NCBI GenBank assembly: GCA_934486755.1 | Contig: CAKSQT010000081.1 | Coordinates: 1-7,185, forward strand | Length of the DNA: 7,185 nucleotides | Reading direction: 5' to 3' | Source of the DNA: an uncultured Eubacteriales bacterium | GTDB taxonomy: Bacteria; Bacillota; Clostridia; Oscillospirales; Acutalibacteraceae | Part shown: positions 1 through 5,402 of the stretch, one piece after another | How the letters are laid out: the number at the start of each line of letters is the position of its first letter | How positions within the stretch are numbered: position 1 is the first letter of the stretch | Translations under genes and position numbers: made by a program | Notes under the pieces: generated by a model | Seen by the model: the letters and a program-made list of their open reading frames with translations, nothing else | Database searches by the model: none | What the model was told of the DNA's origin: nothing

Positions 1-342
1 TCCTATGCCTATAACGCGTCCGCCGAGACAAAGCACGTTTGAATTGTTGTGAAGACGGGTATATTTTGCGGAGTAATGCTCGCTGCACGCCGCGGCGCGT
101 ATGCCCTTGACCTTATTAGCGGCTATCGACATACCTATGCCTGTTCCGCACACAAGTATCCCAAGTTCGTTTTCACCCGAGACTATGCTCTCGCATACCT
201 TTACGGCAATGTCTGGATAGTCAACCGATACCTGTTCGTAAATGCCGAAGTCCTTTACTTCAAAACCGCGTTCCTTTAAATGCTCGGCGATTGCATTTTT
301 GTGTTCAAGACCGCCGTGGTCGCAACCTATCGCAACTTTCAT
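1..342 (-). CDS. rpiB: Ribose-5-phosphate isomerase B (partial, C-terminus cut by window edge)
   Basis: Interconverts ribose-5-phosphate and ribulose-5-phosphate in the cytosolic pentose phosphate pathway; some family members isomerise other sugar phosphates such as allose or galactose phosphates. The 114 visible residues begin MKVAIGCDHGG, the family signature, with D8-H9 in the substrate site. C65 in VCGTGIGMSIAANK (residues 64-77) matches the catalytic cysteine region of RpiB, and a histidine at 98 follows in YTRLHNN. The family is usually about 145-150 residues, so about 30 C-terminal residues lie beyond base 1. The ATG at 342-340 overlaps the tsaB stop codon as ATGA, and an SD-like AAAGGGG lies about nine bases upstream inside the end of tsaB, which fixes the start. 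It is the third gene of a minus-strand operon, probably translationally coupled to tsaB. Family call is secure; exact sugar specificity is not shown. Confidence 0.93.
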   Translation of the reverse strand, partial: MKVAIGCDHGGLEHKNAIAEHLKERGFEVKDFGIYEQVSVDYPDIAVKVCESIVSGENELGILVCGTGIGMSIAANKVKGIRAAACSEHYSAKYTRLHNNSNVLCLGGRVIGIG

Positions 343-1055
343 ACGTTTTTACCCCTTTTTAATTTCAATTCCCTTTCAGCCTGCGGAAGACGTAAATACA
401 TAGGCAGAAGCCTGTCCGACTGTACGGTGTCGCCAGCGTTAAACATTTCCTCAGCGGCGATACCAACGCTCACCGCATTCTGGTAGCGCATATTTTCATC
501 GGCAAGCCGCACATTAGGCATATCCTTTACGTATTCGTAGAACATTTCCGCACCGTCACCGACTATTATAACACCTTTTCCCTCATTTTGCGACATATTT
601 TTTAATTCTTTTTCAAGTTCATCGCACATTATTGCCCTGTCATCGCAAATTCTCGTTATTTTGCCGCCGTTTATATCGAATATCGCGTTGTATACCTGAC
701 TGCACCTTGCGTCCATAACGGCGCAGACAACGCAATCGGCAAAACGGCAGTTTTCCGCCATACTCCTAAGCGTTGACACCGCGGCGCAGGGCTTTTTTTC
801 GGGGGCGGCAAGTCCCTTAACGGCGCTTATTCCTATTCTTATTCCCGTAAATGAGCCAGGCCCCGCGCTTACCGCAAATCCGTCAATGTCATTTATATCG
901 GTAAGTGATGAATTTAAGACGGAGCTTATCATCGGCATAAGCGTCTGCGAATGCGTCAGCTTGACGTTTGTATACGCGCTTGCGATTATTTTTCCGTTTT
1001 CGATAATCGCCGCCGACGCGGGAGACGCGGAACACTCAACAGCAAGTATCTTCAT
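339..1055 (-). CDS. tsaB: tRNA threonylcarbamoyladenosine biosynthesis protein TsaB
   Basis: A protein of about 238 residues, close to the usual TsaB length of about 230. TsaB is an ASKHA-fold paralogue of TsaD and acts as its non-catalytic partner in the TsaB-TsaD-TsaE complex that puts threonylcarbamoyl on A37 of ANN-decoding tRNAs. Seen in the sequence: the N-terminal strand ILAVECSASPAS (residues 3-14), the THSQTLMP segment around H35, the GPGSFTGIRIG motif (65-75) followed by KGLA, the VMDARCSQVYNA segment, and a C-terminal PMYLRLPQAERE typical of bacterial TsaB. The reading frame extends 18 bases further to a TTG at 1073, but GGAGGAAG (1064-1071) precedes the ATG at 1055, and protein similarity also begins there. 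That ATG overlaps the tsaE stop as ATGA, and the tsaB stop overlaps the rpiB ATG the same way. An alternative name in older annotation is YeaZ. Confidence 0.94.
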   Translation of the reverse strand: MKILAVECSASPASAAIIENGKIIASAYTNVKLTHSQTLMPMISSVLNSSLTDINDIDGFAVSAGPGSFTGIRIGISAVKGLAAPEKKPCAAVSTLRSMAENCRFADCVVCAVMDARCSQVYNAIFDINGGKITRICDDRAIMCDELEKELKNMSQNEGKGVIIVGDGAEMFYEYVKDMPNVRLADENMRYQNAVSVGIAAEEMFNAGDTVQSDRLLPMYLRLPQAERELKLKRGKNV

Positions 1056-1480
1056 TGTTCGCACTTCCTCCAAACAGTTATTTCCCTTGAATTCTCACCC
1101 AAAGACTTAAACTCAACATAAACGGTGTTTTCGGGCAGGGCGCCCTCGATATTCTCGCTCCACTCGGCGGCTATCACTCCGCCGCACTCTATGTAATCAA
1201 AAAATCCCGTGGAATAAAGGTCCTCCCAACCGCTGACGCGGTACATATCATAATGATAAAGCGGCAGCCTGCCGCCGATATATTCGTTTATAAGTGCGAA
1301 GGTCGGCGACGTAACCTCGCCTTTATAGCCGAGTCCGCGCGCAAGTCCCCTTGTAAAGCAGGTCTTGCCCATTCCGAGATCACCTCTATACGCTATAACC
1401 TCGCCGCCCGAAAGAGAGTCCGCCAACTGCTCGCCTATCTTCTCGGTGGCTTCGGGACTGTCGGAATTAAACCGTTTCAC
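1052..1480 (-). CDS. tsaE: tRNA threonylcarbamoyladenosine biosynthesis ATPase TsaE
   Basis: A 142-residue P-loop ATPase, near the usual family size of about 150, needed to keep the TsaB-TsaD complex turning over during t6A37 tRNA modification. Visible motifs are the Walker A GDLGMGKT (residues 33-40), the switch-like TSPTF (57-61), HYDMYR (76-81) and AEWSEN (105-110), all characteristic of TsaE (YjeE). The frame is open upstream to 1606, but that extension is low-complexity and lies across the promoter. I chose the GTG at 1480 because GAGGTG (1487-1492) sits six bases upstream and the protein then begins MKRFNSDS, as in relatives. An in-frame GTG at 1489 overlaps that SD and is unlikely. It is the first gene of the minus-strand operon. 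The order tsaE-tsaB is common in bacteria, often followed by rimI and tsaD; here rpiB follows instead. Confidence 0.95.
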   Translation of the reverse strand: MKRFNSDSPEATEKIGEQLADSLSGGEVIAYRGDLGMGKTCFTRGLARGLGYKGEVTSPTFALINEYIGGRLPLYHYDMYRVSGWEDLYSTGFFDYIECGGVIAAEWSENIEGALPENTVYVEFKSLGENSREITVWRKCEQ

Positions 1481-1486
1481 ACCTAT

Positions 1487-1492
1487 CACCTC
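1487..1492 (-). promoter_or_regulatory. Shine-Dalgarno site deciding the tsaE start
   Basis: GAGGTG on the minus strand, six bases before the GTG at 1480. It overlaps the alternative in-frame GTG at 1489 and therefore argues for the shorter protein. Confidence 0.75.
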
Positions 1493-1517
1493 TTTATTCA
1501 AACCTGTCAACACTAAG

Positions 1518-1546
1518 AGTATACCACAATTCAGGTTGCTGTTAAA
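1518..1546 (-). promoter_or_regulatory. Putative sigma-A promoter of the tsaE-tsaB-rpiB operon
   Basis: On the minus strand TATACT (1518-1523) matches five of six bases of the -10 consensus and is preceded by TGG, giving an extended -10 (TG-n-TATACT). At a 17-base spacing lies TTTAAC (1541-1546), a weak -35 with three matches, acceptable when the -10 is extended. Transcription would start near 1511, leaving a leader of about 30 bases that carries the tsaE SD. It points away from the yunB promoter about 40 bases off. Confidence 0.6.
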
Positions 1547-1585
1547 GACCGAATTTAATTTTTTATGGAATAATAGTTTAAAATG

Positions 1586-1594
1586 TGATATAAT
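1586..1594 (+). promoter_or_regulatory. Extended -10 promoter element upstream of yunB
   Basis: TGATATAAT contains a perfect TATAAT (1589-1594) with the TG of an extended -10 one base before it. No convincing -35 lies 17 bases upstream (TGGAAT, 1566-1571, three matches). Transcription would begin near 1601 and give a leader of about 45 bases holding a hairpin. Because yunB in Bacillus subtilis is read by the mother-cell factor sigma-E, an alternative reading is a sigma-E promoter: GATATAAT (1587-1594) matches six of eight bases of the CATACAAT-type -10, with an ATAAT (1570-1574) upstream at a somewhat short spacing. The sequence does not separate these readings. Confidence 0.5.
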
Positions 1595-1604
1595 TATCAT
1601 TAAC

Positions 1605-1645
1605 AAAAAATCCCGCTTTTTCGTAAAATATAGTACGAAAGCGGG
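1605..1645 (-). terminator. Hairpin with T-run on the minus strand, abutting the yunB start
   Basis: The arms 1612-1625 (cccgctttttcgta) and 1634-1645 (tacgaaagcggg) pair over 12 base pairs with a two-base bulge and an eight-base loop. Read on the minus strand the stem is followed by A and then six Ts (1605-1610), the form of an intrinsic terminator. On the plus strand no T-run follows, so there it would be a leader hairpin ending exactly at the first base of the yunB GTG. No annotated minus-strand gene feeds into it, so as a terminator it would stop antisense transcription coming out of yunB before it reaches tsaE. Confidence 0.5.
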
Positions 1646-2334
1646 TGGTGATTATAAAAAATCGCAGATATAACCGAAAATCGGCTGTTTTACCGATTTC
1701 GTTCCTACTTATCATTTCTATAATTCTCGGGGCGGCGTTTTTCCGTATACGCAGCGTTGTGTTTGTGTATGCGAGAAGCGTTGCGGAAACGGTAATGCTT
1801 AACGCCGCTAACAACGCCGTTGTTGAAATACTTTCCGACAACAATATTTCCTACGACGACATTATAAAGCTGTCAAGGAATGACGATGGCAACGTTACAA
1901 GCCTTGAAGTAAATATAGTTAAGATGAATCTGCTCAAAAGCCTGATCTCCACCAAGGTGCCAGAGCTTGTGGAAAAGGGCGAGAATTACAGCGTGCGTAT
2001 ACCCGTCGGCACATTTTTCGGCAGCGAATACACTATGGGATTAGGACCCAAGGTAAGGTTTAAGGTTCAAATAACCACCACCGCCTTTGCCGACTTTGAG
2101 AACGAGTTTACCGACGCTGGTATGAATCAGGTTCTGCACAGGGTTATGATTAAAATGAAGATAAATGCAAATATTTTATTTGCGGGATATACCGATACAT
2201 TTTCGGTTTCCACAAGCGCCGTTGCGGCGCAGACCGTGATAGTCGGCGCGGCGCCCGACGCGTTCACAAACGTTATAGAAACGCCCGCAAGCGACGTAGC
2301 GGGACTTATAAACGACTACGGCGCGACAAATTAA
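1645..2334 (+). CDS. yunB: YunB-family sporulation protein
   Basis: A 229-residue protein resembling Bacillus subtilis YunB, a sporulation protein made in the mother cell under sigma-E whose biochemical role is not known. It has a basic N-terminus (residues 5-12, KNRRYNRK), one hydrophobic segment at about 14-35 that should anchor it in the membrane, and then a mainly extracytoplasmic domain. Family-like features are the early YARSVAETVMLNAANNAV stretch (42-59), a central RIPVGTFFGSEYTMGLGPKVR region, and a C-terminal part with SAVAAQTVIVGAAPD. Length fits the family (about 230-250). The start is uncertain: in-frame GTG codons at 1645 and 1648 are the only choices after the stop at 1624, and neither has a well-spaced SD. 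ligA follows after 20 bases, so the two are probably co-transcribed. Confidence 0.85.
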   Translation: MVIIKNRRYNRKSAVLPISFLLIISIILGAAFFRIRSVVFVYARSVAETVMLNAANNAVVEILSDNNISYDDIIKLSRNDDGNVTSLEVNIVKMNLLKSLISTKVPELVEKGENYSVRIPVGTFFGSEYTMGLGPKVRFKVQITTTAFADFENEFTDAGMNQVLHRVMIKMKINANILFAGYTDTFSVSTSAVAAQTVIVGAAPDAFTNVIETPASDVAGLINDYGATN

Positions 2335-2340
2335 AAGCAG

Positions 2341-2346
2341 AAAGGA
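2341..2346 (+). promoter_or_regulatory. Shine-Dalgarno site supporting the TTG start of ligA
   Basis: AAAGGA lies eight bases before the TTG at 2355, in the 20-base gap after yunB. No ATG in the first codons of the conserved protein competes with it. Confidence 0.75.
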
Positions 2347-2354
2347 TTTTCAAG

Positions 2355-4334
2355 TTGGACTTAAAACAGGCTGAAAAGAAAATATCGGAGCTGAGCGAAA
2401 CGCTCAAATACCACAATAGAAAATACTATCTTGAAGATTCGCCCGAAATAGAAGATTTTGAGTATGACGCTATGATGCGCGAACTTGAAGACCTTGAAAA
2501 AGAATATCCGCAGTTAGCACAAGAGGATTCCCCTACCAAAATGGTCGGCGGCGCGGCTCTAAAACTGTTTTCCCCCGTTGAACATTCGGTTAAAATGGAG
2601 AGCTTGCAGGACGTTTTCAGTTTTGATGAACTGCGCTCGTTTGCAGACAAGATAGATGCTTCAAAAACCGCCTTTTCGGTAGAGCCTAAAATAGACGGTC
2701 TTTCGGTATCGCTTGAATATAAGGACGGATTGTTTTTCAGGGGCTCCACCCGTGGGGACGGAGTTACGGGCGAAGACGTAACGGCTAATCTATTGCAGAT
2801 AAAAAGCATACCCAAAGCAATTCCATTTAACGGCGAGCTTGAAGTCAGGGGCGAGGTTTATATGCCGCGCGACAGCTTTATCCGCCTTGTGGAAAAGCAG
2901 GAGCTTAACGGCGAAAAGCCTGCCAAAAATCCGCGTAATGCCGCCGCGGGCGCACTTCGTCAAAAGAACGCCAAAATAACAGCCGAACGCGGGCTCGATA
3001 TATTCGTATTTAACATTCAAAGGATAACCGACAGGCAATTTTCATCGCACATTGAAACGCTTGACTTTGTCAAGTCCCTCGGTTTTCACACTTTACCGTC
3101 ATACAAGCGGTGTTTAACGGTCGAAGAAGCAATCGACGAAGTAAAGCGGATCGGCGACAGCAGGGGATCCCTGCCCTTTGATATTGACGGCGCGGTCATA
3201 AAGGTTGACAACCTTGCCTACCGCGACGAACTCGGAAGCACCTCGAAATTCCCGAAATGGGCGGCGGCTTACAAATATCCTCCCGAAGAAAAGGAAACGA
3301 TTCTTAAAAATATAGAAATCAACGTCGGCAGAACGGGAGCGCTCACACCGACGGCGGAATTTGACCCGATTCAGCTTGCAGGCACCACCGTAAGCCGCGC
3401 AACGCTTCATAATGAAGATTTTATTTTATCAAAAGGCATTTGCATAGGCGACACAATAGTGGTAAGGAAAGCCGGCGACATAATACCCGAGGTCTTATCG
3501 GTATCAAAGCACGGCGAAAACGCAATTCCGTTTAAAATGCCCGAGGTTTGCCCTTCGTGCGGTTCGCCTGTTTCCCGCGAAGAGGGCGAGGCGGTAGTCC
3601 GTTGCACGAACGCCGACTGTCCCGCGCAGATACTGCGCCATCTAATTCACTTCACCTCGCGCGACGCTATGGATATTGAGGGGTTGGGTCCCGCCGTGCT
3701 TGAACAGCTGATTGACGGCGGACTGATAAAAACAATAGACGATATTTACACCCTTAAAGCCGAGGAAATAGAAAAGTTGGAGCGTATCGGCGAAAAATCC
3801 GCTTCAAACCTTATAAGTGCGATTGAAAAATCAAAGCAGAACGACCTTTCAAAACTGATTTTCGCATTCGGCATACGCCACATAGGCGCAAAGGCGGCAA
3901 AACTGATCTCGGACAATTTCGGAGATATTGACGCCGTTTTATCGGCAAGCAAGGAGGATTATTCCGAAATAGACGGCTTCGGTGATATATTGGCAGACGC
4001 GGCGGCGGAATTTTTCTCACTGCCCGAAACTCACAATATGATAGAACGCCTTAAAGCGGCTGGCGTTAATATGCGTTCGCTGAATACCGTGACCGATTCA
4101 AAGTTCAAGGGTCTTACCTTTGTCCTTACGGGAACATTGCCCACCTATTCAAGAAGCGAAGCGTCAGCGGTAATAGAAAGCCTAGGCGGCAAAACCTCCT
4201 CTTCGGTATCTAAAAAAACAAGCTATGTGCTTGCGGGCGAGGAAGCGGGCAGCAAGCTCGACAAGGCGAACGGTCTCGGCGTACCCGTAATAGATGAAGA
4301 AGAATTTAAAAAAATGGCGGGTATTACCGATTAA
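2355..4334 (+). CDS. ligA: NAD+-dependent DNA ligase LigA
   Basis: A full-length bacterial replicative ligase (659 residues; family about 650-680). It seals nicks between Okazaki fragments and in repair, using NAD+ as adenylate donor. Domains in order: the N-terminal NMN-binding domain Ia (about 1-70, with YYLEDSPEIEDFEYD); the adenylation domain with catalytic K112 in KIDG (112-115), RGDGVTGEDVT (133-143), the RGE motif near 165, NPRNAAAGALRQ (192-203) and KFPKWAAAYKYPP (298-310); an OB domain starting at about 320 (VGRTGALTPTAEFDP); a four-cysteine zinc finger C399, C402, C417, C422; tandem helix-hairpin-helix motifs (about 430-580); and a C-terminal BRCT domain (about 583-659, FVLTGTLP). 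All key residues are present and no frame break is seen. It starts at TTG with AAAGGA eight bases upstream. It sits between yunB and rubrerythrin, without a visible promoter of its own. Confidence 0.98.
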   Translation: MDLKQAEKKISELSETLKYHNRKYYLEDSPEIEDFEYDAMMRELEDLEKEYPQLAQEDSPTKMVGGAALKLFSPVEHSVKMESLQDVFSFDELRSFADKIDASKTAFSVEPKIDGLSVSLEYKDGLFFRGSTRGDGVTGEDVTANLLQIKSIPKAIPFNGELEVRGEVYMPRDSFIRLVEKQELNGEKPAKNPRNAAAGALRQKNAKITAERGLDIFVFNIQRITDRQFSSHIETLDFVKSLGFHTLPSYKRCLTVEEAIDEVKRIGDSRGSLPFDIDGAVIKVDNLAYRDELGSTSKFPKWAAAYKYPPEEKETILKNIEINVGRTGALTPTAEFDPIQLAGTTVSRATLHNEDFILSKGICIGDTIVVRKAGDIIPEVLSVSKHGENAIPFKMPEVCPSCGSPVSREEGEAVVRCTNADCPAQILRHLIHFTSRDAMDIEGLGPAVLEQLIDGGLIKTIDDIYTLKAEEIEKLERIGEKSASNLISAIEKSKQNDLSKLIFAFGIRHIGAKAAKLISDNFGDIDAVLSASKEDYSEIDGFGDILADAAAEFFSLPETHNMIERLKAAGVNMRSLNTVTDSKFKGLTFVLTGTLPTYSRSEASAVIESLGGKTSSSVSKKTSYVLAGEEAGSKLDKANGLGVPVIDEEEFKKMAGITD

Positions 4335-4365
4335 TACGCCGCGGGCGGCATATATTAAAAGAAAA

Positions 4366-4369
4366 GGAG
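4366..4369 (+). promoter_or_regulatory. Shine-Dalgarno site deciding the rubrerythrin start
   Basis: GGAG within AAAAGGAGT lies eight bases before the ATG at 4378 but only two before the in-frame ATG at 4372, so translation should start at 4378. Confidence 0.8.
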
Positions 4370-4377
4370 TAATGAGT

Positions 4378-4920
4378 ATGAAATCTTTATCAGGCACCAA
4401 AACAGAACAAAACCTGCGCGACGCCTTTTCGGGCGAATGTCAGGCAACCAACAAATACAGATACTATGCGAGCAAAGCGCGCAAGGACGGCTATATGCAG
4501 ATAGCCGAGCTGTTTCAGGAAACCTCGGACAACGAGCTTGAACACGCTAAAATATGGTTTAAATACCTGCACGACGGTTCTGTTCCCGACACAAAGGTCA
4601 ATCTTGAAGACGCCGCCGAGGGCGAAATGTTTGAATGGACCGAAATGTATAAGCGAATGGCAGAAGAAGCCAGAGCCGAGGGCTTTGACGAAATAGCGGA
4701 ACACTTTGAATTGGTCGGCAATGTTGAAAAGCAACACGAGGAAAGATACAGAAAACTCCTTTCAAACGTAAAGGAAGGAATAGTATTTTCAAGGGAAAAC
4801 GATATGATATGGCAATGCAGAAACTGCGGTCATATTGTAATCGGCAAAAACGCTCCGCTCGTCTGCCCCGTCTGCAACCACCCGCAGTCGTATTTCCAAA
4901 TAAAAGCCGAAAATTATTAA
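4378..4920 (+). CDS. rbr: Rubrerythrin (diiron peroxidase with C-terminal rubredoxin domain)
   Basis: A cytosolic non-haem iron enzyme of 180 residues that reduces hydrogen peroxide to water in anaerobes, with electrons passed through rubredoxin-type iron. The N-terminal ferritin-like four-helix domain (about 1-140) shows E20 in GECQATNKY, E53 and H56 in NELEHAK, the acidic helix EMFEWTEMY (83-91) and E117/H120 in VEKQHEERY, together the expected diiron ligand sets. The C-terminal rubredoxin-like domain has two CxxC pairs, C147/C150 and C163/C166, for a single Fe(Cys)4 site. Length and domain order are those of classical rubrerythrin rather than the reverse or rubredoxin-less forms. The frame is open upstream to 4294 inside ligA, but the SD position selects 4378. 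It lies 43 bases after ligA and is closed by a strong terminator. I see no clear PerR-type operator or promoter directly before it. Confidence 0.96.
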   Translation: MKSLSGTKTEQNLRDAFSGECQATNKYRYYASKARKDGYMQIAELFQETSDNELEHAKIWFKYLHDGSVPDTKVNLEDAAEGEMFEWTEMYKRMAEEARAEGFDEIAEHFELVGNVEKQHEERYRKLLSNVKEGIVFSRENDMIWQCRNCGHIVIGKNAPLVCPVCNHPQSYFQIKAENY

Positions 4921-4988
4921 TTAATACGCTGATTTTGATTGTGTTTCGCAGAAAATATAAGAAAAAATTGAGTTTATACTATCAAATC

Positions 4989-5015
4989 AAAACCGCCGAT
5001 TGACTCGGCGGTTTT
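4989..5015 (+). terminator. Strong intrinsic terminator after rubrerythrin
   Basis: An 11-base-pair perfect stem (4989-4999 with 5005-5015, core aaccgccga/tcggcggtt) with the five-base loop ttgac and a T-run of five (5012-5016). The stem can be lengthened past a one-base bulge by the flanking aaatc/gattt. It begins 68 bases after the rubrerythrin stop and ends the yunB-ligA-rbr transcript. The A-rich left side makes it potentially active on the other strand as well, though no minus-strand gene is nearby. Confidence 0.9.
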
Positions 5016-5028
5016 TGATTTATATAAT
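5000..5028 (+). promoter_or_regulatory. Putative upstream sigma-A promoter of the yerC unit, nested in the terminator
   Basis: TTGACT (5000-5005, five of six -35 matches) and TATAAT (5023-5028, six of six) are separated by exactly 17 bases. The -35 box is the loop of the preceding terminator plus the first base of its right arm, and the spacer is the right arm and T-run. Transcription would start near 5035, giving a leader of about 95 bases before yerC that contains the second promoter. Confidence 0.65.
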
Positions 5029-5078
5029 TTACCGACCTTACGGCGAGTGACGATTGCCTATGCGTCTGCTGTTTTCAA

Positions 5079-5107
5079 TTGACTTTAACGGTTTAATGTG
5101 CTAAAAT
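5079..5107 (+). promoter_or_regulatory. Sigma-A promoter of yerC-methyltransferase-hslO
   Basis: TTGACT (5079-5084) and TAAAAT (5102-5107) have the ideal 17-base spacing, and TGC before the -10 makes it an extended -10 promoter. Transcription should start near 5113-5114, almost on the SD of yerC, so the leader would be only about 16 bases. The spacer contains a near-palindrome, TTTAAC-G-GTTTAA (5084-5096, five of six pairs), which could be an operator; no regulator is identified for it. Confidence 0.72.
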
Positions 5108-5114
5108 TGCGTTG

Positions 5115-5120
5115 AAAGGA
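5115..5120 (+). promoter_or_regulatory. Shine-Dalgarno site deciding the yerC start
   Basis: AAAGGA lies nine bases before the GTG at 5130 and only three before the ATG at 5124, favouring the GTG. The predicted start of transcription is just upstream. Confidence 0.65.
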
Positions 5121-5129
5121 TTGATGTCA

Positions 5130-5402
5130 GTGAAAAAGGATATTTCAATCGATCATCTTTTTGAAGCAGTCTTGACGCTGAAAAACATTGACGAGTGTTA
5201 TAAATTTTTCGGCGACGCCTGCACCGAAAAGGAGATACAGGCAATAGCCCAGCGTTTTGAGGTCGCAAAAATGCTTGCCGAAAAAAAGGTTTACAATGAA
5301 ATTGTTGAGAAAACAGGCGCAAGCACGGCTACAATAAGCCGTGTAAACCGTTCTATAAACGACGGGTACGCCATGGTTTTTGAAAGGCTGAAAACAAAAT
5401 GA
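5130..5402 (+). CDS. yerC: YerC/YecD-family TrpR-like transcriptional regulator
   Basis: A 90-residue, mostly helical DNA-binding protein of the TrpR superfamily, YerC/YecD branch. The conserved core runs LFEAVLTLKNIDECYKFF (residues 10-27), then CTEKEIQAIAQRFEVAKML (31-49) and the helix-turn-helix around 54-76 with GASTATISRV (63-72), which is highly conserved in this branch. Classical TrpR binds tryptophan as corepressor; the ligand and targets of the YerC branch are not established, and nothing nearby is a tryptophan gene, so no tryptophan role should be assumed. The start could be the GTG at 5130 (chosen for SD spacing), the ATG at 5124 or the TTG at 5112; these differ by at most six residues. 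Its stop codon overlaps the next gene's ATG as ATGA, indicating translational coupling to the methyltransferase. Autoregulation through the palindrome in its promoter is possible but only inferred. Confidence 0.88.
   Translation: MKKDISIDHLFEAVLTLKNIDECYKFFGDACTEKEIQAIAQRFEVAKMLAEKKVYNEIVEKTGASTATISRVNRSINDGYAMVFERLKTK

Noticed and set aside
1505..1510. Perfect TTGACA on the minus strand just upstream of tsaE
   Set aside because: At 17 bases the -10 would be GATAGG (three of six) and transcription would start inside tsaE. The extended -10 at 1518-1523 is a better promoter.
1586..1599. TGATA-TAAT-TATCA inverted repeat over the yunB -10
   Set aside because: Five-base arms made mostly of the -10 box itself in A/T-rich sequence; too weak to call an operator.
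2426..2815. Open frame of 129 codons on the minus strand inside ligA
   Set aside because: Opposite to a conserved, complete ligase gene; serine-rich translation typical of an antisense shadow, with no recognisable domain.
4338..4349. GCCG-CGGG-CGGC mini-hairpin between ligA and rubrerythrin
   Set aside because: Only four base pairs and no T-run follows, so it is not a terminator.
4351..4356. TATATT as a -10 box for rubrerythrin
   Set aside because: No -35 at a fitting distance (CGATTA at 4328-4333) and no extended -10, so an own promoter for rbr cannot be supported.
4390..4737. Open frame of 115 codons on the minus strand inside rubrerythrin
   Set aside because: It mirrors the coding frame of a clear rubrerythrin, has no supported SD and no protein family features.
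4975..4980. TATACT -10-like box before the rubrerythrin terminator
   Set aside because: The matching -35 position is A-rich with no similarity, and a transcript from it would run straight into the terminator.
5029..5078. Riboswitch or T-box in the leader between the two yerC promoters
   Set aside because: Only about 50 bases with no long stems, no T-box-like sequence and no terminator/antiterminator pair.
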